Source of the DNA: Heliocidaris tuberculata
Taxonomy: Eukaryota; Echinodermata; Echinoidea; Camarodonta; Echinometridae
Direction of reading: 5' to 3'
Length of the DNA stretch: 64,000 nt
Assembly: GCA_025618425.1 (NCBI GenBank)
Contig: CM046836.1
Span: 21,851,215-21,915,214 of the forward strand
Below, piece after piece: positions 1-12,401 of the stretch. The notes under the pieces are model-generated. The model had not been told where the DNA came from. It did no database searches and was given only the letters and a program-made list of their open reading frames with translations. Each line of letters opens with the position of its first letter. Positions within the stretch are counted from its first letter, which is position 1. A program made the translations under genes and the position numbers.

Positions 1-1790
1 GTTTCTGCAGATTTTGGAAATGAAATAAGAAAAGAGTAAACTCTGACTTAATCTGAACATACATACATGATTACATACATGTACATGTACATCATTTTAA
101 CAAAAGTACTTCCTTACATATAGACGATACCTATATGTACATGTACATTTTATAGGGAAATGACCATTGTATACAGATGACTCAGAGTCAAAATAACTTT
201 GTTTTCAGGAGCTCTTTTCTGCATTTGCTATAAGTCATATTTCCTCACAGCAATTTCCATGCACTTTTTATACATTTGTTGTTGTTGATTTGGGGGGAGG
301 CATCAAAGCTCTATCACCATTCTATAGGTTTCCTGAGTTAAATAATTCACGAATGTAAGGTACTTTTTCACTGTCACTTGTCCAATGTATCAAATAGAGC
401 ACATTTCTACTCTATAATCAATGTACATGTAGGCCTACATTACATGTACAAATAAAAACCTTTCCCCAGGGTATGATAATTTTATAAATCACTACACAGC
501 AATTAAGATCAGTTTGCTGATGTCCTATGATTTTACTCCTTTCTTTAAAACTGTCAGAATACCTCTCAATAATACACAATATCCAAAGACAACTTTTGTC
601 AACATTCTGCAGTACATCACTCCAAGTAGGACAGATAACTGGAGTCATACAATATCCGGACAAACGCTCTCCAGTTTCTTTCCACAACTTGAAATCTTGT
701 GGCCATCACCTCCTTGCTATGATGCCGTAAGGCCGATAAGGATCACTCTTGGATCGATGTGTGAGATGATTTGTAAATCCAAGGGGACATCTGAGACGAC
801 ACACAGCCGAAAGTCACCCCATCTTCCCACTCCCTATCTCACCCACTCTTCGTATTATTTGCAACTGGCTTTCAAATCGAGATGGGGTAGGATTTTAAAA
901 TGTTTTCACAAAAGCATATTTGTAAGCATGATATAATGTATTGGGAAGGTTCATAGGCTTTTGTAGAGCCATAATCATGCACATAATACACAATTAAAAT
1001 TGCTCATTTATAATACACTTTCAAGATAATGGATTATGATTTCTTTTTCTTTAAAGGAATTAGGATTTACCTGTACATGTATATTCACAATTATAATTAT
1101 CTTGCGATGTGAAAGTCTGCAGTATGGACTCTACTGGTATGTTTACATAAAAATCATGGTTTCATGTCATAAAATTGCAGAAAACCTGATTATGAGGGGG
1201 GGGGGGGGATAGTTTCCAAGTGCACTTTTCCTGTACTTCAAATCATTAAAAATCATTTTTTTTAAATAACATGAACACAACCATGCAATAATCTAAACTT
1301 GTTTTATTCAATGATTCAGGCTGAAAAAAAACAACTTATGAAAGTAGCCTCAGTAAATGTGCTCAAAGGAAACTAATATCCTGGAATAGCATAAAGTTAC
1401 AGTTCCCTGTGACATGGCCACAGGGCTTTTTGCGATATTATTCTCAGGGATTTTTTATTTCAGTGTGTTCAATAAATTCATTCATTCATACATTGTACGT
1501 GTCATTCTGTGTTCATTCCATATTTTCATTTGTTTTACAGCACACAAATTGTAATCAGAGTTGATTTCTCTTTTTCAACATTTCTTTGATTTCATTGCAG
1601 AATTAAGTCCAGCCAAAGCTCAATACATGTGCTGATTAAAAAAAAAAAAAATATTTCAAAGAAAATCACAAAGTACATGTACATGTATGTATATTTCCAG
1701 CAATGAATATGATATTTACAAATACAATTATTCAGTACAAAATTCTCTTCTTTACATAAAATATATTTATTTTTTGTCATTGTATGGATG
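1..1790. other. Intronic sequence without recognised gene
   Basis: AT-rich, with scattered TACATG runs (61-100, 1070-1083, 1674-1690) and a G11 tract near 1197. A minus-strand stretch at about 640-830 has several short open pieces in different frames but no splice signals and no recognised product. Confidence 0.5.
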
Positions 1791-1803
1791 CATGGCATGC
1801 ATC

Positions 1804-2360
1804 CATGAAGGAGCAGTCCACTACCTACACAGTGAGTGGTTGGTATACAGTAGGTTTCATAAAGCTTTAGAAGCTTTGTTAACTGCAATGTGTTTTCTTT
1901 CTGGAAAAGGTTTTATTTAAGTCTTCCAAAATTCTTTTCAATAAAAAAAATTGTACTTCATCAGTGCATAATGAAGGAGCAGTTCAGTACGTACATGTAT
2001 AATTATAGTGAGTAGTTGGTATAAAGCTTTTGAAGCTTCATTAACTACATGTACATCATGTGTTTTTTTTTCCGGCAAGGTACATGTACATGTATTATCT
2101 TAAATTCTTTCAGTGATCTTTTCAAAATCTGTACTTCATTGGTGCATTTATACATGTACATGTACATGTAGGAGCAGTCCACTACATGTACAGTGTATGT
2201 ACATAATAATAGTAAGTGGTCAGTGTTATTTTTATTCAGCCTTTAAAGCTTCATCAACTGCACTGTGTGTTCTTTCTGGCATGGTAGTACTTACATGTAA
2301 GTCTATTTAAATTCTTTACAATATGTCAAAATGTTTACTCCATTGGTTTTCAATACAACA
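1804..2360. repeat. Three diverged tandem units of about 165-195 bp
   Basis: GGAGCAGTCCACTAC-like starts occur near 1810, 1976 and 2171. Each is followed by gtgagt-rich sequence, AAGCTTyrGAAGCTT-like blocks and a tyCTTTCTGG block. On the minus strand each unit contains a similar short peptide (PERxHxAVxEAxKA). The units are interrupted by TACATG runs. Confidence 0.55.
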
Positions 2361-3300
2361 GGCACCTGAAATCAAACAAATGTGGTTTATAATGTACCAA
2401 AATGTACATGTACACATGTAATGTACATCATTAAAGGTACATTTACTCTTCAAAATAAAATTTAAGTGTTCGTGTTGCAAGTTTTGTGAATCTGCACTTG
2501 GAATACATGTTCTGTAGGCTAAGTTAAGCCTTGCATATTGTTTATGACGGTTTTATCATAAAATTCTCAAAAAAGCAAGTGAAAAAGTTTTAAACAAAAT
2601 CATTTTCATTTAATTACATGTACCTGTACATGTAGTGTGTTTAAAGAAAATAAATTGTTTTTCCATTGTCTACATGTGCATTAAGTTTGTTAAAAAATCT
2701 GAATAAGTCAAAAATAGAGATACAGTGTACATGTAAATGTACATGTACATGTAATTACCCACAAATTATCATTTTTTCAATAGTTCATTTTTTCAATAGT
2801 TCATTTGTACTGTATTTACTTACATGTACCAGTATCTTCCATATCATAACACTTTGAACTGAATTTCAGCTACCTGTACTGTACATGTATATATTTCAAA
2901 TTATATTCCACATAGAAAGAATCTTGCTGTTAGATTGGTCAAAAGGTAATCACATGAGAAAGCATAGTTATCCCCATCAATCGACCAGAGAAGAAAAGTT
3001 TGTGACCTTGACGGAATAGTACTGTGTTTCGCTGATCTCTTCATTCCATTATAGGGTGACAATGCGTTATCAATATTTTGGGTACGCACGAAATGAAAAT
3101 TGTGTGACCTTTACGAATAGCTCCATAAGTGTACAAAAATAAACTTAAATAAGCGCGCATTGCCCATTCGTGCTCTTAATGTGCGCACCCAGGTACCAGG
3201 AGGCCGGTTTATGTAATGGTGGTTTTAACCACCTAAATGTCTTTTTAGAGAAGTAGACAATAACTGTCTTTCTCCTACCAGTTAAATGTTTCAGATGTGG
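2361..3300. other. Intronic sequence without recognised gene
   Basis: AT-rich with several (TACATG)n runs; no open frame with splice signals or recognisable similarity. Confidence 0.45.
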
Positions 3301-3307
3301 AAAATAA

Positions 3308-3477
3308 AGCAAATAATCACCTTTTGATTTCAGGTGATGAGACATACTATCACTTCTTCGGCGATCTGAATGTATACGCTATCTTTCCTCAGCTTCGCTT
3401 CGGAAAGATAGCTACATCCAGATTGCCTCGGAAGTGATAGTTTGTCCCATCACCTTCACCAACGGTAATTATTTGCT
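3308..3477. mobile_element. Hairpin MITE, about 170 bp
   Basis: Arms AGCAAATAATCACC...CTATCACTTC and GAAGTGATAG...GGTAATTATTTGCT are inverted copies, with an inner pair CTATCTTTCC/GGAAAGATAG. This forms a long imperfect hairpin typical of a short inverted-repeat element. Confidence 0.65.
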
Positions 3478-3889
3478 TAATACTTTCAATTGCTTTTACA
3501 CTAAGTCTTGCAAAGGATACTCAATGTCCATTTACATGTACACAACTTCAAAAAGCCTTCCAATATATTCTATATTATATCCTACATCATAAAATTCTCC
3601 TGCAAGGATTGGCCAGGAATATCACACATGACATAAAATACTTTCACCATGAAGAAAAATGGATATCGCGTGATGTAAGACCTCCATATATTTTTCGCTA
3701 TACCAATATTTTGACATCACTTTTTTGTTATTCTGGATATTTAGAAGCTATCGATAACATCGCGAAAATGTATCGCAATAATGTTTGTGCATGAGGAGCC
3801 TCTCAGCTAGTGTATGTATGTCTACTCTGATTCTACATTCAGTGTTTATCTCGTATCTATCTAGGCTTACTCTTGTAGTATTAAATCAA

Positions 3890-4035
3890 ATATACCATAC
3901 ACGCTTTTCGAGGTACCTGTTGAAATTATGGATTCTTCGGTGACTGGCATAGTTACCATACATGAATAGTGCTATGCCAGTCACCTCAGAGAATCCATAA
4001 TTTCAACTGGAGCCTCTCAGTATATTTGATTACTA
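3890..4035. mobile_element. Hairpin MITE, about 145 bp
   Basis: Outer arms AATCAAATATA and TATATTTGATT surround a near-perfect inner stem, GTTGAAATTATGGATTC with GTGACTGGCATAG and its complement. No clear target duplication. Confidence 0.6.
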
Positions 4036-5540
4036 TTTTCACACTCTACATTCTCTGATGACACAACAATCTTTAATTTCCTCCCTTGTCATCCATTATG
4101 ACAGATTTTCTCTCATCTAATAAATAGTTGAATACCCTTGGAAATTTGTTCACAAATAGCTGGAGGCTATTCCTCAATGAATAAAGGAACTTGTATCTTT
4201 TCAACGCCTACTCTACGCCCACAGGCAGATATAGAGTTTTTTAATTACTTTCAATATTCTGAACAGGCTGTACGGAGTCTATGGACCAACCAAAACTAGA
4301 GAGAAACAAGCACAAGCTGATGACAATGAATAAGATATATACTTATAAAAACATGAGTCACTTGAAAAAGAATTAAAAGCTTAGGGGCATAATAAAACTT
4401 TTTTCAATATTTATCATGCAAATCAATGATTGACCACACTTGTCAAGGTCCATGTACAAGCAAATCCTATAAACAATGTTACATATGTATAACATATATG
4501 TACATGTAACTGTCTTTTCTACAGTATGTGTAAATTAGAATACATTTATGAAGTCATTTTATCATATTTTCTACCTATAGAGAAGATCTAAGTTTGATCT
4601 AACGCTGATGATCAAATTTTGATAAGATAAATGTTATATATATATATATATACTGTATCTGCAGAACCTATTCATGCAATGCAATAGAACCTTGAATTTT
4701 GGTGACGCTCCTCGTAAATCAGCCAATCTTTTTTTTCTGGCGACTTGTTTGTAGCACTTAGTGATATTGATGGTCACACATACAAGTAGAAATTAGAAGG
4801 ACATAAAGTTTATAAAGAGCACACATGGGTAGCATCCTTTTGCTACTCAGCTCAGAATGTGCAGAGTAATGTTTTGTTGCAGAAATCATACTTTCATTTC
4901 CTCCGGCTCGATACCTAATCCGACGAAAGTGTGCCATCATTGTATTGTGTTGACACCAGTTGTTTTTGGACAGGATCCAATACTGGTATTCACCCTTCAC
5001 GTTCACATCAGCATCATGGTGTATTCACACAGGCAATTTGTGATGATGCAAAGTTTTATTCTTTGAATGTAAACAAGTACTTGTATGCATGATTTTACAT
5101 TGTGTCATCATGTGGAGCCCTTCACCCCAGCAAATATCTCAGAACTTTGAAAATTTTGTCAGATGCCTTTTAAACTAACATCAGGATCATAGCCCTTTAT
5201 ATACTTGCATGTTGCATGTTGTAAAGACAAACCAGTTATTTTGTTGTGATGGTGCATTTCATACTGGAACTAAGCCACTTTAAATGTCATTCAGTACAAT
5301 TAAGTTCTTTCATTTATCAGGTCCCATTCACATTAGTCATTAGTTGAATTTTTTAAAGGAGTATTCCTCGCAGACATATGATCTGCGTAAATCACTTCGA
5401 CTTCTTCAACAGTCTATGTAATTTTTTCACCAATTATCTGGAACTCCTAAAGCAAGGAGGGATCTTTATACTTAATTCAACAACTTCATCTGAAGAAGAA
5501 AAAAAATCTCAATTGTTAGGGGGTGATGTTGGGTTGATCC
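4036..5540. other. Intronic sequence without recognised gene
   Basis: AT-rich; contains a (TA)n run at 4636-4653. Nothing coding recognised. Confidence 0.45.
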
Positions 5541-6210
5541 ACCAAACTGCATCCACATCTTCAGTAGATGTAGGTACAGTATGTCACCTTAATAGATAGT
5601 GGGACTTTTAGTCACTTTTACAATGTACATGTACAGAATGTCTCTTCTGTGGCTCTTATTGATATCAACATTAGGAACACTTCACATTGAAGAGTCAGTA
5701 ATTAGGTAATAAGTATTATTGAAAGAGGCATTATTTTGCATGTCAACATGCCATAAATTATTTCAACATCTTTAGTAGATACATGTATCTACACATGTTC
5801 ATCTACAGGTACATGCAGGTGATCTTAACACTGAACTGAGTTGCTTATTGTGTTATACTGTACTGTACATGTATATTAGCTCTGATTGATGTCAGCATAT
5901 TCATTCACATCAACAGAAGTTGAAGGGATATTTTTCCTTGCATATATATGAACGTCTGTTGAACTGCCTCATCATATTAGATCTGTACAGGTACATGTAT
6001 ATGTACTCATGCATGCGACTCTTCACAATGGAACTGGGTCACCTATATTATGGTTACTGATATCAGCATCAAGATAAATTCATGTTAGTGGTAGTTAATT
6101 CCTGGTAAATTTAAGAACAATCTGCTGCACTACTTCAACATCTTCAGTAGATCTGTATGAATAAACATTTACATCTAAAATCATGGAACCTTTCACAATG
6201 GAACTTGATT
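5540..6210. repeat. Degenerate tandem repeat, unit about 175-210 bp
   Basis: CATCTTCAGTAGAT-like blocks recur near 5551, 5767, 5968 (weak) and 6138, each followed by TACATG-rich sequence and a CTTCACAATGGAACTG-like block in the later copies. Divergence is high. Confidence 0.4.
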
Positions 6211-7320
6211 GCTTTAAATAACTTAAACTTGACTACTGCATATAATGTACAGTATTCGGAATATTCTTAGCTCCTGCTCCAGATTTTGACTTAAATCTAA
6301 ACCAGACCAACTTAAAGGATTTATTCCATCTGTTCTATACTTCTTAACAACTGTATCTTACCATACATTTTATCTTTATAATGCTCCTACATTGTAGCAT
6401 ATAACCATAACTACCGGTAGTCTCACTTTTACAGCCACAATAGACCTGTTCACAAAGTTATTCAAATTTATGGATGTTTCTTTCCTGGGGACCTAGCAAC
6501 GAGGTATTCCAGCAACCTGTTATTAATAAATGAACTACAATACTTGGAATCCAATTTGCATACATTACTTGTTGCTATGTCTGACAAGCCTCTGACAAGC
6601 TTTCAGGTTGTCGAGAACAACCTTTGTTTTAAAAGTATGCATAAAATTTGAATATATTTGTGAACAGGTCTATTGCTACCATCATCCCCAAAATGCAACC
6701 ACAGTCACTAAGCTTCTAGTGCTAGACCACAACCACCTTCTCACCACACTGACCACTGTAGTTCCTGAAATAACAGTTTACTGCCCTAGTGAATAGAAGT
6801 AAAAGTACCATTTAGCTTCTTTTCTTTTTTTGAATGAGTATTATATGGGTGATGACAATAGTGATTTATGTCTCCTTGACATTTTCCTCTCAAGATCTTT
6901 AATTGTATGTTATTTCTACTGCTGTAAGCATAAAATTCCTATTGATCACCATACTTTATTTAATTTTCTTTGATACTAGCGTGTATGTCACAGAAATATT
7001 TTTCAGTTTCAAGGACAGATTTCATGACTGTGTAAAAATGTTAAATAGTACTTTTAAATGTGTTGACAATGCAAATGTTCCAAACAATATTCCATTGTAC
7101 AGGATGCGCAGGTAGTTTCTTTGTCATTTTAATACCACACACCCGCTATATAATCTTTCTCATGCATAATGTATGCAGTAACTCGTTATAATTTCTTTTC
7201 AATTAAATGTACATGTGTATGTACTCTATGTTTTGATTAAATTTGCAAATTATACAAAACTTGAATTTTTTCACTTATTCCCATAAGGGTATTGTAACCA
7301 ATAACTGATGGTGGTTGTCT
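6210..7320. other. Intronic sequence without recognised gene
   Basis: AT-rich, no supported gene or clear repeat. Confidence 0.4.
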
Positions 7321-7323
7321 AGA

Positions 7324-7500
7324 TTTTTTTTTCTCTCCTCCCCCCCCCCCCCCCCTTCTCTCTTTTTCAATCTCTTTCTCTCTCTCTCTCTCTCCAATTC
7401 TCTTTATTTTTCTCTCTAACTTCCTCTCTCTTTCCAATTCTATTTTTTTTTCTAACTTCCTCTCTCTTTTTCTCTCTCTCTCTCTATTTCTTTCTTTCTT
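7324..7500. repeat. Polypyrimidine tract (C17, then CT/TTC-rich)
   Basis: A C-run followed by about 150 bp of almost pure C/T. It produces a spurious Arg/Glu-rich frame on the minus strand. Confidence 0.8.
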
Positions 7501-8398
7501 GCGGCAACACTCAAACAAGACACTGACACATGCTTCAACACCCTAAATCAAATGCATTCATCACCTTCAGGTATGTTTCAAAACTAAAATCCAGTTCTTA
7601 AAATTGACAACCACAGGTATTTTGAACTCTTCCACTTTAATCAAACCGGTACCCAGGCCTTCCACACCATGTTGGGTTTTTTTTCCAAGCCAAATCCCAA
7701 TCCGTCAACTCCAGTCTGAAGCTGGGTCTAAATATAAACACCACATCTTCCATTTTCAAAACTAAATGGCTCTCCCAAAGATATCTATTCCATTCCAAAA
7801 ATATCTTCGCATCCCCCGCAACTTCTTCAATGCCTTTTTGATCTTGACTTTTTTTTCTAACCATCGCTGATCCCCAGACTTCTAGAGATCCGCACAGAGC
7901 TCACATATTTCTTGAAGTGTGGGTATTGGGTATCAACGATACGAGAGATAGGCGTGAGATGGAGGTCTAAAAATACATCCCTAATCAAATTGGACCGGTA
8001 TCTCCTCCTTGATTCTGCGTATACTTAACAATCACCGCATCATGAGCAGTCTCCCTACCTAGACTGTCACTGGTGTCCTAATGGACAAATCAATACGGTA
8101 CATGTACATATTATGTTCTGAATTTGCAGTTTTCAAAATCTTTGAAATTACGTGCCACATGACATTACCAAAACAAGTGAAAAAAAAAAATTGCAATTGA
8201 AATCAGCAAAAGACACTTACTAAATTATGTATAATAAGTAAATGAGACTCTGCACTGTAGGAAATACAGCACTGTACTTTATATTTTTTAATGTCATTTA
8301 CATACATGCACTGTATGCCTATAATGATATTAACTGCCACAACCAAGACCATCATCATCAGCTACTACTCTACATGTGAAACACAGAATACATCATAT

Positions 8399-8466
8399 GT
8401 TTGGAGCCAGAAGGGCATTAACTCACATATTTTGTACAGAAGTAATGCCCTTCTGGCTCCAAACAG
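8399..8466. mobile_element. Short hairpin element, AGAAGGGCATTA family (copy 1)
   Basis: Arms GTTTGGAGCCAGAAGGGCAT and its exact complement flank a 26-bp loop. Related hairpins occur at 29098-29172 and 43162-43236. Confidence 0.6.
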
Positions 8467-9278
8467 ACGACATCATCATGAAAGTACCAGCAAATTAAAG
8501 GAAATCACAGCAGTTCACAACTTACATATATATATATATATGTAGGCCAACTGAAATGAAAATAAATATTTCTTTCTTTTCTTAATATACTCTTGGGGAC
8601 ATGGTCTTCACCACACCGTTTATGCTACAAGACTATCAAATATCTACGTAGCTCCAGGATGGGATAAGTGTTTCATTCCGTTTACGTCACTTGACCGACT
8701 TTGGATTTTGGCTGCTCCTGGAGGGGTGTTGCCCGCGCCTCTGAGGCTCGGCGACGACAGATTTAGAGATAGCAAAGTTATCAGCATCACAAACTAGATT
8801 GGCTCTCATTTGATTGACCTTGTTCAAGATCTTAGTGTGGAGAAAGGGTTTTTTTTTTCTTTCTTTCTTCCTTTTTTTTTTTTTGCAAGACGAGCTGAGA
8901 TGATCTTGTTCTTGGTCAGGTTGACTGTCAATCGTGATATAAACTGGATGACTTGATATGTACATGTAACCCTCGCAGTTTGTGAATTTACAGTATGAAA
9001 GGATCTTTCCAGGATTTCGTTGTGCATCAACTAAAGAGAAAGAAATTTGATATATTTGATACATATATGGATGCAAAGGAATACATCTATATAAATAAGA
9101 TGTGTGCTTTGCCTTTGGCCCATAAAATATCTTCTATTTTTTTCTGTTTGTTTCGGCATCAAGAAAGACTGCGTAATAACATGTAGCTCTAGAAAGGGAA
9201 ACACAAAGAAGCCAATTTTTTTCTTAGTTTCATCAATTACATGTAGTAAAAGATCATCTGTACTCCTCATTCAGAATA

Positions 9279-9631
9279 CAGTGGAACCTCGTTATAACAA
9301 ACACCTTGGGACCAAGAAAATTACCTCTTTATATCGAAATCTTGTTATATCAGCGCCCCGTCTGATAAAGACTTGCGATTGATTCGAATCGATCGCAAGT
9401 CCTCCAATCAATCGCAAATTTCCAATTTCCTATCTCTTACATGTAAGTACAGAGTTGCGACTGATATCAATTGCAAATTATTTGCAATCTATCGCAACTC
9501 TTTATAAGACGGGCCTCAGGGCTAAAAAGCAACAGAATACAAAGAAGGTGGACCAGCAAAATTACATGTACATGTACCTTATCATAACAAGAGTTTGTTA
9601 TAACAGTGTTCTATATAACGAGGTTCCACTG
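9279..9631. mobile_element. pogo/Tc1-mariner-like MITE with TA duplication (copy 1)
   Basis: Ends CAGTGGAACCTCGTTATAA and its complement ATAACGAGGTTCCACTG, flanked by TA on both sides. CAGTGGAACCTC ends with a TA target are typical of pogo-class elements. A second element (9355-9515) is inserted inside. Confidence 0.8.
9355..9515. mobile_element. MITE nested in the pogo-like element
   Basis: Ends GCCCCGTCTGATAAAGACTT and CTCTTTATAAGACGGGCC are inverted copies; the interior is rich in TTGCGATTGAT and its complement. It interrupts the host element, so it inserted later. Confidence 0.7.
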
Positions 9632-10489
9632 TACATGAATGTACATGCAACAGTGAAAGAATGAAAATTATATCAACTGTTTTCCAAGTTGAATAGGGCA
9701 AATATCAATTGCTGCCAATTTGAAAAGGGAAAGCTGATTAAATACTCCAAATTCTTTTCTTGGATGGGTTACGACCAGCTTTAAGCCTAATGCAAAGATG
9801 TTAACTGTAGAGACTAGCCTCTCTCATCCCCTGTTCATTAGAGGAGTCGTGTAAAGTCCACTAATTGATTGTCAGTTTGATCCAGGAGTGCCGTAATGAC
9901 AGATTCAAGTTCAATTCAATTGCAGTGCACTCTGCAACTGACTTCCCGTACAAGTTCAAAATCTACATGTACATGTATAAAGCCTCAGTCTTTTTATTGG
10001 ATCATGCACAGTGAAGAAAATAAAGATAAATCTATGGGAGTCATGACCAATTCAGCCATCTGACCCACCTTGCAATTAAACCTTGAAAGAAATGCTTTTT
10101 GGTTACATTTTGTTCACATACATGTAGGCAATATAGTTTATAAATTAGAATTACTTTGGTCCAAGTGCAATGACAATTTCCTTTCCTTACTTTATCTTAA
10201 ATAGAATCATTTAGTATCACTGATCAAACCATTACTAAACCACTATTTCCATTATCAGTATTATGTACCAAATATTATCAGCATCAAATCATGTACATGT
10301 AACTGGGTCATTTCACCAGGTTGGGACATGTAGTGTGACATGGAAATGAAAATTTCAAACTTTGAAAATAGTTGTGATATTGCCATTGGTGGATAGGAGA
10401 AGTATTCTAATTTCATAATTTATGTCAGCCAAGAGGTGCAGATCTCACAAAAATTCATCAGACAGCCATATCTGAAGGTGCGTCAAGAA

Positions 10490-11675
10490 AAGAGGTGACG
10501 TAACATTGACACCACATTACATTTTTCAATCTTCTGCCAGAAACTGAAGATTAGCTCATTTCTAATTCACATTTCTCTCATTATGTTCTCACTCGGCATA
10601 ATTTTCAAATAAAACAACAAAAGAGCCAATAAGAGACACCGGAAACATCAAATTGTAGAATCCCAGATGGAGGTTCAGCAGTGTTTTTTCACAGAAAACA
10701 AACAGTCAATACAAAAAGTACTAAACAAATCAAGATAAGGCTCTAAATTTAGCATGAATGGGTTCTAAGTATTGTATCTTACATAACAGAATAGTAACCA
10801 AAGGTTAAATGACTTGAAAATGTTTTAATGTAGATATTTTTTCACTTTAAAAAATGCTATCTGATGTAGCAGGACGTAACATTGACGCCGCGTCATGTTA
10901 CATCTTCTCTTCTAGTAAGCAGCATATAAAAAAAGAAACTTTCAATGATCAGAATAATTTCTTTGAGACATCTTAAGGCACCTGGATTATTCTAAATCAT
11001 TCCTAGCACATCCTGAAATTAAAAATTCCTCATGTGTGGCAAGTGTGGGTAAGTACAGTACACATCAATGGTCATCTGTCCTATATATGTCTTACTTTTG
11101 GTGAGCACCGCACACAACCATCAACAACAAGGAATTACAACTTACAACATTTGCTACAGTGAATCAGTAAATGTACTTCTCTTAGTTAACACTTGCTACT
11201 GAAAAAAGAAATAACATTAATAGCCACAAATTTAGTAATTACTCAAGATGATCGGTGACGTAACATTGACACCGTGTCACGTTACGTCCTCTCCTGTGGT
11301 TAAATGAATCAAAATTTTCATTTAAAGATCTATATTATTGATATTTAGGATTAAAAACATATTCTGAATTATTTTGTAGTGTCCTCTCTTCATTTTGGTG
11401 TAAAATAATCAACATATTCAAATATCCTACAATACATCTGAATGTATGTCTGTGCTACAGCAACAAACACCGTCGTTCAGATCTAACTCAATTAGTAATT
11501 AACCAAACATTAAAGTCACAGAGTGTAGAATTACACAAACCATCTCATGAAATACCATTTTTTCCACAGCATGAAAGAAGAAAAAGATCTATGACAAATA
11601 CACAACTACCAAATCATCATTACAAAACTAATTTGGTGACGTAACATTGACACCGTGTCATGTTACGTCTTCTCC
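10490..11675. repeat. Periodic GACGTAACATTGACACC palindromes (about 380-bp spacing)
   Basis: Copies start at 10497, 10873, 11257 and 11638 (intervals 376, 384, 381). Three of the four read GACGTAACATTGACrCCG followed by its inverted copy ending GTTACrTC; the first keeps only the left arm. The DNA between copies is AT-rich and not obviously repeated. Further left arms occur at 14064, 14249 and 14269. Confidence 0.75.
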
Positions 11676-12401
11676 AGTAATCAAATGAGTACATAATTAA
11701 CTTAAACATGGACACTATAACGGCAAATACTTTATTTCCTGCATGTGAACTACCTTCACTGACATTCCTGTCTCTTCTTTTTGCTACAAGTTTCTAATGT
11801 AGATCCAGAAAGCAAATTTGAAGAATGATCTGGTGAGTTTTTTTTTCTTCTCTTATTTCTTAGTTCTTAGTGAAATAAATATATAATGGCACATCTTTCT
11901 TAATGCACACATGGTGAGGTTTCTTGAAATAGCACACTGTAGATATACTGTATGTAAAAACCCTCATGATGAAACGAGATTGGCAAGGTATTTCTGAAGC
12001 TTCAACAATTCCTTGTTGTAAAAAGCATGGCAAAAAATTATGACACATACATGTACACATTTATAACTACGTTTTTTAAAGAAACACAGATAAGCACTTA
12101 TGGCACAGTTCGGTTGTGGAAGCAGGAGGGACAAGTTCACAATTGACTAAAGCTGTTCATTTCTGCAAGTGAACACGAGTTGTAGAAACATTTCCAAGAG
12201 TTTGTGACACTACATTTCCATTTCTAGAAACATTTTGCAGTGTTCATATCTGCAAGTTATCACTAGTTGTAAAAACGTTACCAAGTATTTATGAAATGTC
12301 AGAAATACTTCATTATCAAACCAGTCAGCACTTGCACCATAGTACCTTCACCGCCTTGGTAAACATTAATTAGTCCTTTTCTATTCTCTTTCAGATACTT
12401 G
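11675..12401. other. Sequence 3' of the possible small gene
   Basis: AT-rich; no gene seen. It could be the 3' untranslated region of the 12402-14226 model. Confidence 0.35.

Noticed and set aside
514..936. 140-codon plus-strand open frame and overlapping minus-strand pieces
   Set aside because: No recognisable product or splice signals; the minus strand shows short pieces in three frames (for example ATRFQVVERNWRAFV), perhaps an old mobile fragment, but not enough to call.
7237..7518. Arg/Glu-rich open frame
   Set aside because: Product of the CT-rich tract.
8687..8830. Minus-strand open piece with NQMRANLVCDADNF, and a similar MRANLVYDA piece at 54160-54199
   Set aside because: The shared ~26 bp suggests the same decayed repeat at both sites; no domain or splice context.
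10490..11675. CRISPR-like array
   Set aside because: Repeats are palindromic and regularly spaced, but spacers are ~350 bp and the DNA is from an animal nuclear genome.
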